DNA of 64,000 nt from Piper betle (GCA_033002965.1 JAURVB010013496.1:101774-165773), one strand, 5' to 3'; positions 37,902 to 51,642 are shown, numbered from the stretch's first letter. A program made the numbers and translations. The notes: generated from the letters alone by a model not told the origin.

Positions 37902-39386
37902 CAAAGTTTCCAGATGACACTAGGCTATATAAGTTCCTTGTAAGAAACCACTTCATAATATTCTTTGGGAGCATGCAGGACAAAAACATGTACTTCTCAC
38001 AGTTTTACTAGATGAAACTTTACCAAAAAATGAAGAGTATTATATATTAGCCTAAGGTAGCTTCATGTAAAGACCAGATAGAACCAAAAAATCTAAAATG
38101 TGCATCTTTCTAAAATGTGGAATATATTTACCTGGTTTGGCACCAACTATACTGCTATGGGAAAGTAGCACACTAGCTCTCCGAAAAAATACGTGCCATA
38201 GTGACAATTAATATTGGCGGCAAAAAAATTTATAATGGGGTTTATAGTGAAAAGCTTGAAGCTTCGGTGACAAAAGTTTTATGCTAAAACGTCCCGTTTT
38301 CTTGTAATGCAGTATGAGAAATTAACATACATAGTACATAAGCCTATTTTTTTACCTTGGAAAAACAACAACTAATTAAAATAAGAGAATTCACACATGC
38401 ATTTCAAACGATGAAAAATACATTAACTTAATTAATTCAATAGTTGGCAAAAGTGGTATAAATAAAATTATATATATATATATATGTCCAATTTCATCTT
38501 AATCATCAAAGTAATTGTAATAAAAAATTAATTTTAAAATATCTATTAATTAACTAGTACATTTAAAAAAATCTTTAAAAAGGTCATATTAATGTAAAAA
38601 TAAAATAAAATTTTATCACCCTCTACTTATATAGGTACTCTACTTGTAATACATACAAATCTCAATTTGTGAAACATACTAAAAATGGTTAAAATAAAAT
38701 ATATAGCTCATATAAGCTATATGAAGTGTAACTCATCTTAATTTTTCCTATTATATATATTGTCAATTCTAGGTTTATTAATTCCATTGAAAATTTGTCG
38801 CGCCAATTGAACCAAAACTACCCATAAACAATCAAATGGAGTCCACATTGTGGAGTTCTAATTTAGTATACCTATGTATATGCATATGGCCTTTAAAATC
38901 TAGCCAACGAATATGCTAATTCCATATTTACATTACGTGTGTTAAGAAAATTTACATTTAAATAAAAAAGGCATGTTTTTAATTTTGTAGTTCAAAAGCA
39001 TGAACTTGTAAAATGTCAATATTTACATTTGGTGTAAAAGTCCGCTACTTGTGCGTGTCGGTATGGAATTTGGACAAAGGAAGTGGAATCACGTTAAGAA
39101 AAGCCTACGGCCATCAAATTCTGTCATAATTTATAATTGCATAAATTCTATTTTAAAATCATCATCCCTGACAAGTTTAAACAGTAGGTGGGGAAAAAAA
39201 GATTATTTAATTAGTGTAAACCTACAATATTTTAAACAACCTTCTACATTCCATGACATCAAATTTAATTATTTCATATCTCATTTATCGTGAGCCATGT
39301 ACCAAAAGTATTTGGGGTATATATCTCTTATAAGTAAATAATTTTGTTGGTGTATATATAGATAGAGGAAGAACTTAAGAACTTAA

Positions 39387-39488
39387 GAACCAATTACAAA
39401 CTATTGGTTAAGATTCAATGATAATGTTGTTCATCACATTAAAAACTTTATCACCGTTAAATCTTATCCAATAGTTTACAAGTGGTTC
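39387..39488. mobile_element. Small foldback (MITE-like) element
   Basis: GAACCAATTACAAACTATTGG...GATTCAATGATAA on the left is matched by the reverse complement of TTATCACCGTTAAATC...CCAATAGTTTACAAGTGGTTC on the right, giving arms of about 40 bp in a unit of only 102 bp. A clean target duplication is not evident (ACTTAAG is repeated on the left only), so the family is undetermined. Confidence 0.55.
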
Positions 39489-40920
39489 AGTTACGAGCAA
39501 TTTTAAAAATAACTACTTGCTATAAACTATTACATAAAAAATTGACTGTCCTAATTATACTTCAAAAAGTTAACATTTAAAAGAGATATAATATATATAT
39601 ATGGGCGCGCGCACATAAACATGGTAGGTAGGTATGAAATGCAGAAGAGGGTAGCTGAAGTGAGTGGCAACTGTCTCTCTCATGAGCCCTGGCGCTTACT
39701 TTCTCTGCAGCCTCGTTTTTGTAACGCAGCAGCGGCAAGCATAAGCAGCAGTGAAGGAGCCAGCCGGAATATATATAGCAATGTAAACCCTAGAAAAGAG
39801 GTGGCCGTATGCGGCTAGGCATCTAGTACTAGTGAAAAAGAGCGAGCGAGAAGAAGCCGGAGATGAGGAAAAGGATTAAAAGGAAAAGATGTTTGGAAAA
39901 TTTAAATCAAATAAAAAAAGTTGGAGGGACCAAAATCGGATCTCTGTCTGATCATCTCTAGATTCAGACTGGCTCTCATTGGTGGCCCTAACTTGACATG
40001 AGCCAGACACAGACAACAGACACACTGAGATGGAAAGAGAAAGTGAAGATCAGTGCGTGTTTATGTAACGTCAAGTCTTCATATATAATACATCAGCATG
40101 TTAATATGCAATGCACAGAATTATGCACAAAACCTATGTTCTTTTTTCTGTCTGGTTGGTATTAGAGTGCACTATCTGATTGAGATGATGAAAGAATGTG
40201 ATCAAAATAAAGGGTAGAGATGGGGTTGTACTGCGGACCCGGGGGGATAGGGGGAGTAATGAAATGCCCGGGAGTTCAAACGGTGAAGCTAAAAGACATC
40301 TTCCTTCATTACTACGAAAGCAACAGGTGAACGAGGCAAAGGTGAATTCCACCATGCACACGTCCCTTTCCTCCCGCTCCCCACCCCCCTCTCTCTCTCT
40401 CTCCCTTAACCTTCTAGCTCTAGAGTCTCTACCTCGCCCCCCTGCCGCCCCTGTTATTGCCCTTGGCCCCCCTCACCACCACCTCTCATCGGGAATGCCA
40501 CCCACACAACTTTAACTCCCCCTTTCCTCTCCATTCTTTCTTTTAAGTACCCCCACTCCACAAGTTGTACCAGCACTAGTTCTTACTTACTACTTACTAC
40601 TTATTATCACCACCTTTACACTAGGGCTAAACTTGGCCATCCTCCTCATCTTTACTTGTAGTGTATGTATATATAACAAGTTTTTGGAAGTTGAAAGCAT
40701 GTGCCATGAACAGTTGTCGTTTGTATTTGTTGTTGCTCGGTTAATTCATGTGGATTGATGTGATTAAGTACATGCTTGCATGAGAGCTACAACAATACAT
40801 GATACTAAGGTTGAAGGGGAGCCACAGCCAGCATAGCCCTTTTTAAGAATAGCTACCCACATCTCCACCCTGTCTCTTTTTTCCTCCTTTTTCTCTCTCC
40901 CTCTGTCTTTCCTGTTAATT

Positions 40921-40930
40921 CTATAAAATT
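40921..40930 (+). promoter_or_regulatory. Candidate TATA box of the YABBY gene
   Basis: CTATAAAATT lies 276 bp before the first ATG of the coding frame, in a pyrimidine-rich setting. A weaker alternative, CTATATAG, is at 40985-40992. The choice is inference. Confidence 0.35.
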
Positions 40931-41196
40931 TCTATTCCCACACCATTTTGGGAGCTGAGCAGAAGCTCTCCCTGCGGCTCGTGTCTATATAGTGTTTGTT
41001 TCTCTTTGCTTTCCTGCTCACTCGCACCCACAACAAAGTCCGTTCAAGTCCATCAAAGAGGAAAGAAGATCGAGAGCTATTATCAAAGTTGATTGGGAGA
41101 GGAGAAAAGGGTTGTCGAATCCATCCATCAATCATTCAAATTTGTCCAGAGAAACCCCAAGTGACCAAATTGATTGTTCAATCATTTCAACAGATC

Positions 41197-43674
41197 ATGA
41201 GTCAACCAAACATGTCCAGCTCCTCTTCTCCTTTTTCGCTGGACCACCTCCCTCCTTCGGAGCAGCTCTGCTATGTCCATTGCAGTTTCTGTGACACCAT
41301 CCTCGCGGTATGATCCTTCCATCCCTTGCAACCTCACATCTTTCCAATCTATGCTTTATTCACATGCTGATTTGGTAAGAAACAATTTCACGGGGGCTGT
41401 GTAATTTTGTTTGTGCAATTGCAGGTGAGTGTGCCTTGTACTAGCCTCTTCAAGACGGTGACGGTTAGATGCGGCCATTGCACCAACCTTCTCTCGGTTA
41501 ACATGCGTAGTTTGCTTCTTCCCACTGCTAACCAGTTCCATCTCAGCCATGCTTTCTTCTCCCCATCTCACAGTCTTCTGGTACATCTTTGCATATACTG
41601 TTCTAGTCATATTAACAATTTTTTTATTAAACAAGGTTAATTGTGCACCTCCTTCTTGCTCTTGTCATTGTTTCTCTATGTTTTCACTTTATTGTGTGTA
41701 CTGTACAATTTTTCTTGTAGGAAGAGACTCCATGCCCTCCCCAAAGCTTGATGATGGACCAGCCCAATGTCAATGAAGCGGTTGTTAACAGAAGAGTTGC
41801 AGATGAACCACCTCGCCCACCGGTTGTTAACAGACGTATGATACATTTTATTTACTTCAAAAGTTAGCATTAGTGAATTGAGATGATTAATAGATGCCCT
41901 AGCTACAAATCAGATAACTCTTCTTTTCTTCTCTAAGTTCAGTTCCAGTCTTTTTTTCCTAATGGTAAATGCAATTCATATGTTTTTAATTCAAGAAGCA
42001 CTAAATTTTTTACGCATTCAACATAATACATATATGAAAGTAAATGTAGATCACTTTACAACTTTTTGGTATTAGAATCATTAATTGGCTCAAGAGTTGT
42101 ATTGTTGATCTTGGTATGCACCTATTTCTCTTGACATAAAGGTTTGGCAACTTAACACTAATTGTGATGGGGAGAAAACATTGGTAAACTGAACTCCATG
42201 GTTGACACGGCCTTTTAATGGTCTGCAACAGCCCCAACAGTTGAAACATAAGAAAAGGCAAGAAACTCAAGTCATTGCTTTCTTACAGGCCTACTTTCAA
42301 ACTAGATATCTGATTACCAGCTATACATGATCAGTGCAGTAAAGCTCCCTTTTAAATGTGGTCCTCAAGATCAAGCTGCTCTAGTCAAAGAGCTATAAAG
42401 TACTTGGGTTCACTGTGATAACTTTCATTTTAATCCAATTCCATCTTATTATAATGTAATTAGTGTAGTTTTTCCGGTACTTGTTGAAGACTTCTAATCC
42501 AAAAAACATAATTTTCTCCATATATATATGTTCCTGATTATGGCTAGCCCCCATTCTTAATTTTGCTCTTAATTAATTATTTAAGAAGATGAAAACGTCA
42601 CGGAGAGCATGTTTAGCACAAAATGAAAGACGAGCTAGAATTCATTCCCATTCAATTCTTACATAAGTTATGGGCGTGCATATCCTTGCATATAAAAGAG
42701 AGAGGGGGAGAAAAGATGGGAGGAGAGGAGAGAGGGTAATACAATGATGAACTGATGATAGAAGAATCAAAAAGTGTCACACCAAAAAAGTCAGCAATGT
42801 GGTGTAAATGTGTTTGTCTGTGCAGCTCCGGAGAAGAGACAGAGAGTGCCCTCTGCTTACAACCGATTCATCAAGTGAGTAATAATGATAGCCTCCAAAC
42901 TTTTCTTTACAACTCATTTCAGTAACCAAACCATCTTTTCAGCTTTTCCTTCTTCCTCTTCTGATTCCCCTTAAATAAATTAGCTTGTTTTGTTCACCGC
43001 TCGTCCTCTTCTGCATTCATTCTTTTGTGGCATTTGATGCATGTTGGGGATGGTACATTACATACCCAGATGGCCATATCAATGGCTTTGGTTTTAATAT
43101 TATTTTTATAAACAAAAGTTGCTCAATCTTTGGCGCGCTTTGCAGGGACGAGATCCAACGCATCAAGGCCGGAAACCCTGACATTACCCACAGAGAGGCA
43201 TTCAGTGCTGCTGCCAGAACGTGAGATTCTATACACAACATACTCTTCCTGTCTCTATATGCAGTTTCTAGGGTTTTGTAATCCCACTGCAGCTTTCCTT
43301 GTTTGTGGACTAACTAGGGTTTGTCTCTTTCTCCTTCTCTTCTTCCTCTTCTTCTCCATTGGATGGTTACATATTGGGTCCGCCTCCATTTCCAGTGGGC
43401 CCATTTTCCCCACATCCACTTTGGCCTCCCCCGGACCAGACTGTTAAGAAGACCAGCGTACGCCCTCAGGTAATTAGCACGATATTGTTGATACAAAGCG
43501 CGCTTGTATATGTGTGTAATTCGATGAATTGGCCACTAAATTAGGACACAAGAAATATTGTTTGAAGTGTTTTTGAAGTGGGTTTTTTATTGGTTTTCTG
43601 TTCAGGAAGGAGATGGTGTGATAATCTAGGATGGTATCTTTGCTGCAGCTAATATGGGAGTAACTTCGTACTAA
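41197..43674 (+). CDS. YAB1-like: YABBY transcription factor (FIL/YAB1/YAB3 type) with late lesions
   Basis: A nuclear regulator that in this family specifies the abaxial side of leaves and floral organs. Exons are 41197-41307, 41425-41580, 41721-41835, 42826-42874, 43146-43220, 43396-43469 and 43606-43674; all introns are GT-AG. Exons 1-2 give the zinc finger (HCSFC and VRCGHC, each holding a Cys-x2-Cys pair) after [12 protein letters not shown]. Exon 3 is the variable linker, ending PPVVNR. Exons 4-6 give the YABBY domain: [47 protein letters not shown]. Exon 5 ends GCCAGAAC where relatives have one more A (Lys-Asn), so the frame slips and stops at 43447 after 185 residues. The C-run at 43428-43432 in exon 6 is also one base short for the conserved DQTVKKT. 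Exon 7 has TAG at 43627, yet after it the same frame encodes [14 protein letters not shown], the family C-terminus. A second in-frame ATG at 41212 may be the real start (MSSSSSPF). Confidence 0.88.
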
Positions 43675-44282
43675 GTTAGATCATCTATGTTTGTCCAGAT
43701 TATCTAATGTTTCCTTCCTTTCTAGCTAGCAGCTTATCTTGCTTTTGTTGTTATCTGCTTGTGATAATCATAAGAAAGGTGTTGCTACCAGCTATCTCTC
43801 TTCTATTGAACTATTGCAATATTCACTACCACCAAGACATTGTGTTAGGTCCCAATCCTCTTGCCTTTTAATTCATGCCTTTACGGTACTATTACATATT
43901 CATGCACATATGACAATTTATTTTCAAGGTAATGCACATATTACTACGCTTATATAGGGCTTTATGCACTCTAGTCACGTAGCTAATTGCATAGTAGATC
44001 ATCACTGATTACTAATGCTAAATCTTACACGAAATAAAATATATATTAACTATTAATACAAATCATGTGTATATATTGTGAGCTAGCTGCTAGGTTGGTT
44101 GTTTTTTGAAATTTTTTTTTACAGTGCTGCTAGCTAGTCTGTTTCGTTATAGTAAAGGAAGACTATATTAGAATTGATCACTTCTCTGTGTTCATTGCAA
44201 TTAGCAGGAATGGATAATATGATACACATGTTACCAATATAACATGTACTTACACCAACATAGTTTCTATATATATACATAC

Positions 44283-44330
<48 letters not shown>

Positions 44331-46129
44331 GCCTTGTGCTCGTCACTGATCGGTTTATATACTGATAGAAGTGTTAAAGCAAGAATTGCGTATAACATGT
44401 ACATTTGCATTCTTAAGTTGAACTTATTTTGCTATCGTTAATTCTTGGGTCGGAATTTACTTTCACATGATAAGTATTTCCTATCTATAAAACTACTTAC
44501 TTTGCCATGTGCTCTTAATTTCTGGTATACATGTCAATATTCCAATGGCACTTTAATATTTATATACCACTCCAGTATATATAATCTTAGAAAAAATAAT
44601 TACGTCACCTTGACCACAGCAGCTACATAGGTATATAAATTAGTTAAATTTAGTAGAAGTAAATAATGTACTAGAAATTGGTTAAACATAGAACATTTGC
44701 ATACTTAGGTAATTCCAAAGCATGCTTATACATATATATAATAGGCATGCGCTAGGCCATCTTTTTTCTGAAATGATCTAACGTCCCTGCTCGAGGCATA
44801 TAACTTTTGAAGTGAACAGCTTGATAACTGTTACGTCTAATGGTTTCAACATTCAAAAGCCATGGCTTCAACTTCAACCCAAGATACAGGCTACAGTATA
44901 TATCTCATGGCATCCCCAGAACTCTCGTGCCTCCTTATTTTGGTGCTGGGCGCCGGCAAAAGAGAATCTTATTGAGGCATCTGTCCATCTTTCTGCAATT
45001 AGGTCAGCTGGTTTAGGCCACGAGAAGACATAAATGTATAACAGTAAGGAATTAATATGGTATGTCAGGTATCAGTCTATCACATATACGATACAGGAAG
45101 AGAATGAGCTAAGTCTGCTAATAGTGATATGGTTGGGACGATGAGACTACGGGAACAATGGAATTAAATTTAGCATTTTATGACGGCATGGAGAGTTCTG
45201 GGTATTAGGGGCCTTCAAGTTGAGACTTGGGAGAGGACATGGGAAAATAATGTCATGGAAGCCATTATTTTGAACGTATTTTGTGGCTGTCCTGCCCATT
45301 GGAAACCGATAAAGAGACAAGGCAAATTAGACTAGTGGTTGTAGAGGAGGGGCCGAGAGGGACCACGAGGCCATGAGATGTTGAGCTTCAATTTATACTT
45401 GCTAGAGCAGTGTTTGTCTGGATATGCAGCAAATTGATTCATCAATGGCTTCTTCGATAAGGCCAACGCAGGTATATATATAGCACCATGTAACCTTCCA
45501 TAAACAATTAATTTACTTCATCAGGAAGATCAGGGATGCAGGTCATATTAAGTTGCCATTACTAGCTGAAGCTGTGTTCCTTGCAGTTATCTGTTAATAG
45601 AAGTATTATGCAGCATATAATGATCTGCAAATTAGCATGTGTATTTCAATAAAAACATACTAAGGGTACATGGGAGTGGTTAAACATGGTTCCATTGTCT
45701 TGTAAACCATTCATACATGACACTATTTGATTACTAAAATACTAGATACAAATACGTTAATATATTAGATTATTTATGGGCTAAGTATTAGGCTGGAGAT
45801 TTGAACTCTAGGGGTTGTAATGGAGAAGATAAACTCTGATTAAATTAGACATTTAACCGATTAAAATACAATAAAATAAATTAGATCATTATAGTTTATC
45901 TTCTCTTATAATTAGAAAGGGAGTAAAAAATATCACTAGCCCAAGTACAACATAATGGGTATAAATCATTTTTTTAAAAATCCTAACTTAAACGGATGAT
46001 CTAAAAATAATCAACATAAATACATTATATCTTATCCAAGCAGGATGCAAGACTAAATTTGAGGATATTTTAATCTGCTAATTTTAAAAATTATGTTTTT
46101 GAAAGTCCCACCACCAGCCTGTGGACTTA
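43675..46129. other. Intergenic DNA downstream of the YABBY gene
   Basis: AT-rich with an (AT)n microsatellite at 44285-44328. Open frames such as 44812-45033 have no domain. I see nothing else. Confidence 0.5.
44285..44328. repeat. (AT)n microsatellite
   Basis: About 22 AT units. Confidence 0.95.
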
Positions 46130-46395
46130 ACGGCTTGGCCTACATCTAATTCAGTTGATTTTCCAATACTGATCCTAGGTTAAAATTGAAGATCTATTAA
46201 CCCATGCGCAGCAACATGCTTGTCGATCTAATATAGTCTCTCATACCATGCGCAACGATACCGAAATGCAAACTTGTAGATTTAGGTTAAAATTTTAAAA
46301 TGATTAACCCAAATTGAAGATCTATTAATCCTTACATTAATATATCAAATTTTATTTTAATAGATATTAGATGTAAAACTAAATTGAAAGATAAG
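46130..46395 (-). mobile_element. Decayed TRIM-1 relative on the minus strand
   Basis: On the minus strand, TTTAGTTTTACATCTAATATC ... GATTAATAGATCTTCAATTTG near 46285-46390 follows the order of the TRIM-1 LTR (TCCCACATCTAATACC ... ATAGATCTTTAACTT). A similar phrase recurs at about 46175-46205, and a primer-binding-like TGGTATGAGAGAC (minus) lies between them near 46235-46250. Divergence is high. Confidence 0.45.
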
Positions 46396-47375
46396 AAGAC
46401 TTAGATTTTATCCAAAAATGACTAATTGACCACTTAGGTAGCTCAAGTCTTAGCATTTATTAACGTCCCTATTTACGTTTATTTTAAATGTAAGACTATT
46501 TTGAACACTCTCACGCACTTACAAGGTGGTTAAGCACATGGTTTTCGGCTACTTATTGGCCTTGTCACTTTTGGGCTTTAATAAAAATATGCACCACTTA
46601 TTTGGTTACACATAAAAGGAGTTTGTGGATCCATGCGTTAAAGTGAGTGGTTCTCATACCATACAGACTAGGGGCCCACACGTTGTGCGGGGTTGTGTAT
46701 TTTTTTTTCCTTTTTAACAGACTTACTAATAAATATCTTATATTTTGCTTTCTTTTTAAAAGACTATATTTCTTTCTATAGTATATATATATATATATTT
46801 TAAAATGCTTCCACGCATCGTGCGTTGTACTTTGTACTTTGCATAGTGCACATTTGATTTTATACCAAATATAATTTTTTACTAGAATTTTTTAAAAAGT
46901 TAATATTCATAATGTATTAACTTTTATACTAAATTTATTCACTATTGTTGAATTTTATATATTTTTAAATGTATAAAGCAACTTATAACAGAATCCAATT
47001 TAAGTTAAAATTCAATTATACATTTTCTTTATAAGCTTTGGAAAGCATTTATATATTAGTTAAATTAAGATTCGACTATAAACCTTATAATATGCATTAA
47101 ATTATAATTCTTTTATAAAGATGATATATTCTAATTAAGTAATTTTTCATTCTTTTTTGTAATTTTTTAATTAGTTAAATCTTATATATATTATTTATGC
47201 TCTCAATTAAGTACTATTTTCCCACTGATATAAAACAATTACTTTGTTTGGATTTAATTAGAATACATGATTAATTGTATATATAATCTTCAATTTTTTA
47301 GTGGAAAATACACTTGCCTCCAATGAGTGATTTTATGATTGATAGGTAAATATCATTTTCATCATGACATTTTTT

Positions 47376-48609
47376 ATATAAAATTTTGGCGGCGTCTTGA
47401 GTAATATAATTCAGAAGCTTAGTCGAAGAGTACAAAAGTATCAATTGATGTATCATCTTTCACAATCAATTCTATTCTGAACCTGCAAATATTCAAATGA
47501 TGACAATAAACAAAAATATAGACATAATAAGTAACAATTAGTAAATATATGTAGCTCTCGTTTGATGTAGTGATAATTGTTTCTCAATTTTCACAAAACA
47601 TTGCTCTTCCTTTGAAGATTAGTTTCTTAGCACAAATATAACATCCAGTATAATGTCATGGGCTAGTCTCATCTATACCATCTATTGTTGCTTCAGGAGT
47701 GAAAAACATTTCCTGTTAATATATAAGATATTGTTAAGTGAAACAATGTGTACTTGGTCAAAAATAAGAGACAAAAAATGTGAACAGTCTTACTGTAAAC
47801 TTTTTGTTCAAGCTTGAGAGAACAACTTCTTCTACAGTTTTTCGGTTGAACATTAAAAAAGTTGGTGAAGCTTGTATTTGTTTTGTGGGAGTGTTGTCTC
47901 AAACTGAATTCTTATCCGCCAAATACCTAGCGAGTGAAAAATTAAATTTACAAAATTAAATAAAATCAATATATAAAATAAAACCACACAACACGAAAAC
48001 TTTTGAGGAAAATGCACAATAATAATATTTACCAATTATACAACTAAGTGCACTCTTTAATATCAATGTTCCAATATACTTTTGTTCCCCTTTTATAAAA
48101 TATTTACATACATTAATTAATAAAAAATGCAAATAGTAAAAAATTATTAATTTTTGTAAAAAAACAATAGTACCATGGTATTCTTTCACTAATTTTGATG
48201 TCACAATCATTATTACATGACCTTTCTAGGCTTCAGCTGAGATAGCATCATCGTCAACTTGTTGCTGGATATTCCCATAAAATGATAGCTAATTGATTAT
48301 TACTGTTTCATATATAATCAAAATTGGAGGAAATTTCATTTCATAAGTTACCATAAAGTATTTTATTGCTGCAAAAAAATCAAATAATGTAAATAAATAG
48401 CTTATATATTCATAAAAAAGTAAATTACATGTCTAATAGCAACTCAAGTTGCTTCCTCTTAGATTGTCCCGGTTTATAATTTGCAGGATTGAAGATGCTA
48501 ACTAATTTTCCAACATCTATAAATGTAAAATTAAAAAAAGATTATATAACTATAAAAATGAATCATTTCCCACCATCCACACACAATTCATTAATCATTT
48601 TGAAGCCAT
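47376..48609 (-). pseudogene. Replication protein A large-subunit-like gene, broken
   Basis: The family binds single-stranded DNA through OB folds; RPA-like genes are typical passengers of plant Helitrons. Exon-like pieces on the minus strand, each with plausible splice sites, are 48516-48429 (GKLVSIFNPA), 48288-48174 (FYGNIQQQVDDDAISAEA, stop, then GHVIMIVTSKLVKEYHG), 48089-48033 (EQKYIGTLILKSALSCIIG), 47926-47794 (TFLMFNRKTVEEVVLSSLN), 47712 to about 47585 (EATIDGIDETSP, stop, HYTGCYICAKKLIF) and 47482 to about 47376 (FRIELIVKDDTSIDTFVLFD, stop). The Cys-x2-Cys and following RAMFCEN mark the RPA1 C-terminal zinc finger, and the last exon its OB strand. A weak upstream piece reaches 48609. 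At least five in-frame stops make it non-functional. It lies inside the Helitron block, read in the same direction as the element and toward its 3' end. Confidence 0.75.
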
Positions 48610-48870
48610 TCCTAAATATTAAAGAGCACATAAATAATAAAAATTGATTGATTGCATATATAAAAAATATTAAAGATGACAAAATAATAATACGTAAATT
48701 GTATTGTATTATGATGAAGTTTTTATAAAAAATTACAAAATTAGGGTATACATAATTTTATCTTATTAAAAAGACTTAAAAATGATAGTCGGCTTTCAAT
48801 TTTTTAAATTTTAATCAATTTATTTTTTACTTCAGGGAGTTGTATATTTTTAATTTTATATATTAATTAT

Positions 48871-51642
48871 TGTAACACCCTGTTTCGGCTCACCCGTGAA
48901 CCGACCCGGAAATGTCACCGGCGACCGAACCGTTCGCTAATCTACTAGATTCGGTTAAGCCGACCAGGATCTACTCTCGGCGTCTCAAGATGGAGATGCA
49001 AATGTGAAATGCATGAATGGGAACAATTGGGTTCTAACGCGGTCCTACATGCATGCTATGATGTACAAGTAAAATAAGACAAAACAACAAATGCGAAACC
49101 AAAAGAAAATATATACTATTTTATGAAAATACGGTAACACATAACAATCTACCATGACATTTAATCATTATCTCATTCATTTTTACCTGAGCCGAGTCTG
49201 AACTCCAAGGCTCCCTACTCATTCATATTTATCAGTTCGTTTCATAACAAGTAATTCATTCAAGCAAACACATCAAAATTATCATTTACATAACAATAAC
49301 ACACCATCATTATACGTTACACGCGGCAGGTACATGTGTGTGCGGTTCTGTGCTGCTCCTCCGCAGTCCCGACAGCTTTCATCGCTCGCATTCCTCACCT
49401 ACATATATATAGAAAAACCGTCAGTAACGAGTGTTACCGGCCCGGAAAATAACTAATATCAATCTGGCACAGGAGAGCAAACTCTCCTGTTGAATGAAAA
49501 CCATATACTTCCTCAAGAACTCTCATCAGGGCACATACGGGAGCCGTCGCCCTTGGGTCGACAGCGTCCCCCTATCTTTCACATTCTCATACCTCGGCCA
49601 TTTCTCTATTGCTTCTCGCATCAAATCTCATTCCTTTCCGCCCTCTGCACCTTCCATATTACTCCTGGCCTTGAGCACGAAGGCCGAGTACTCTCAGGCA
49701 GTCGCCTTCAGTACCCTTTGAAACCACAAGTCTAGACATGCGCTGCAATGCAATACCCGTGAACCTCCACACTTCTCCGGGTTTGAGGAACTCAAAGGTG
49801 GAGTTGTCAGGATCCCTCGGGAATGAAATGTCCCGCACACCATTCCAGAGCCCACTATCGACACACACATGCCCGCTCGTGTAGCACGGTAGTCGGATTT
49901 CCTTCATTCAATCTCTCACTGAAAACTCGAAAACTATACATATATATAGGCCTGGGTTGGGATTTATACAATAGGCCCGAAGGCATCGTGAGCTGGATCT
50001 GGAGTTCGAAAACAAACTCGAGGGATCTCATCCTCGAGGGTTATCAATCCAAAAAGTCGTTGGCTAAATGACCCGTGTTAAGTGGGATCCGATAAAACGC
50101 CACTTAACTCGTCCTGCACATGATAAATCAAATACACAATAGAGTAGCGTAAAAACAGAGAACAAGTCCTAAACGGACCTGGTAGAAGCTCCAAACGGGT
50201 CCACGCTCCTAGGCGGCGAGCTCCTACACCGTACCTACACAATCAAGCTAAAAACTAACGCCCACATGATGAATCACACATCCTATAGCATGCACACACA
50301 ATCAATACAATCACACATCAATCATCACACATCAACCTATATCAATTCTAGCAAGTCTACTTAGGCTAATTTACATTAGATCATGATCATTACCTAGTTA
50401 CCCTAATTAGTTTCTTAGCCTCCATTTTTAACACTACTCAATCAAACAAATTTCAGATTTTATCCTTAATCAAATCTACATTTATATATATTATTATAAC
50501 ACACAATTCACCAATCCTAGCATGCAATTCTAATAAGCAATACTTTCAAATAATTAAGTTAAAATAAATTATACCTCGCGTCGTTGAAAATCGGCAACGG
50601 TTAGGGTTTCCGTTTCGTGGCTCGAAACTCGAATTCGGCACCTAGCGGCGTCCGAAGTCCGATCAGATTGGATTGGGTGCGTTCGGCGGATGATCAAGCG
50701 AATTTCCCACGAATCCAATTTTCTGGCAGTTCCAGCAGTTTTCCGGCGAGTGTCGGCAGTTTTCTGGCGGATTCCGGCGGTTTTCCGGCAATGATTCGGG
50801 ACAGGGCAATCAGGGGGTCTATCGGCACCAGCTCGATGAGCTTGGTCCAATGGTGGTGTCAAACAAAGCAGCCAGGGTGGCGATGGCCGTCGGCGGCGGC
50901 GGCGGCGTGCTCCGATCGGGGTTGCGGCCGGCCTTGACGACGGTCGGGATGATGGGGGAAACGTCGGCGATGGCGAGGGTGGTCGTCGGGGTCACAGCAG
51001 CGGCAGCGGGGCCCGGATGACGGCGGAATCAGGCTCGGAGTGGCGATAGCCAAGGCAGCTTCGTGGCATCGCGGCAGTGCGTCGGCAGGCGATCGGTGGC
51101 CGAGGTCAGTCGGGCGGCACGGCGACGGCGAGGGGAGGACGGACGGTTGGTTCCGGCGGTGGGGTGACAGTCGACGGCGAGGGTTTGGGTGAAGAAGGGT
51201 CGGGAGGGAGAAAATACCCTCAATGGCAGTTTCGTAAATAAGTATTGATTCGATTCCTACTCAAGTCAAAATAATATATAGTTCGTAATAAATTCTAAAA
51301 ATCTTGAAAAATATGGAAAAATTCCATAAAATAAAACAAACACAACAACATCCAAATGACATGCTCTATAACTAATAACCCACCCGAATATAATCCAACG
51401 AGTCCTAACGCGTTATTCGGCCTAAAACTATTTCTCCGATCAAACATATAAAAAGGAAAAAATACTCCAGATATTCTGATAACTCATATCTCACCATCTT
51501 CTCGGTTATCATCATATATTCAGGTACACCTGACTCTCATCGCTTATAGCTCACAGCTGGCCTCGACTCAGCATGCGGTTCATGAAACTGACTCAACTCG
51601 AACCAATGGTTGAAAACCCTGACTCGAGTCACGGGTTTTACA
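48871..51642 (+). mobile_element. Solo LTR of the 2.9-kb family, second subfamily
   Basis: Starts TGTAACACCCTG and ends CGGGTTTTACA, with a perfect target duplication ATTAT at 48866-48870 and 51643-51647. It is 2772 bp and lacks any internal region. It is much closer to the inverted copy at 52548-55388 than to copies A and B. It also carries an 82-codon open frame on the minus strand (49659-49907) that is kept in the inverted copy. Confidence 0.9.

Noticed and set aside
40996..41313. 105-codon frame with ATG at 40996 as the YABBY start
   Set aside because: The added N-terminus ([13 protein letters not shown]...) is not family-like and lies where the 5' leader is expected. The start at 41197 or 41212 fits the family.
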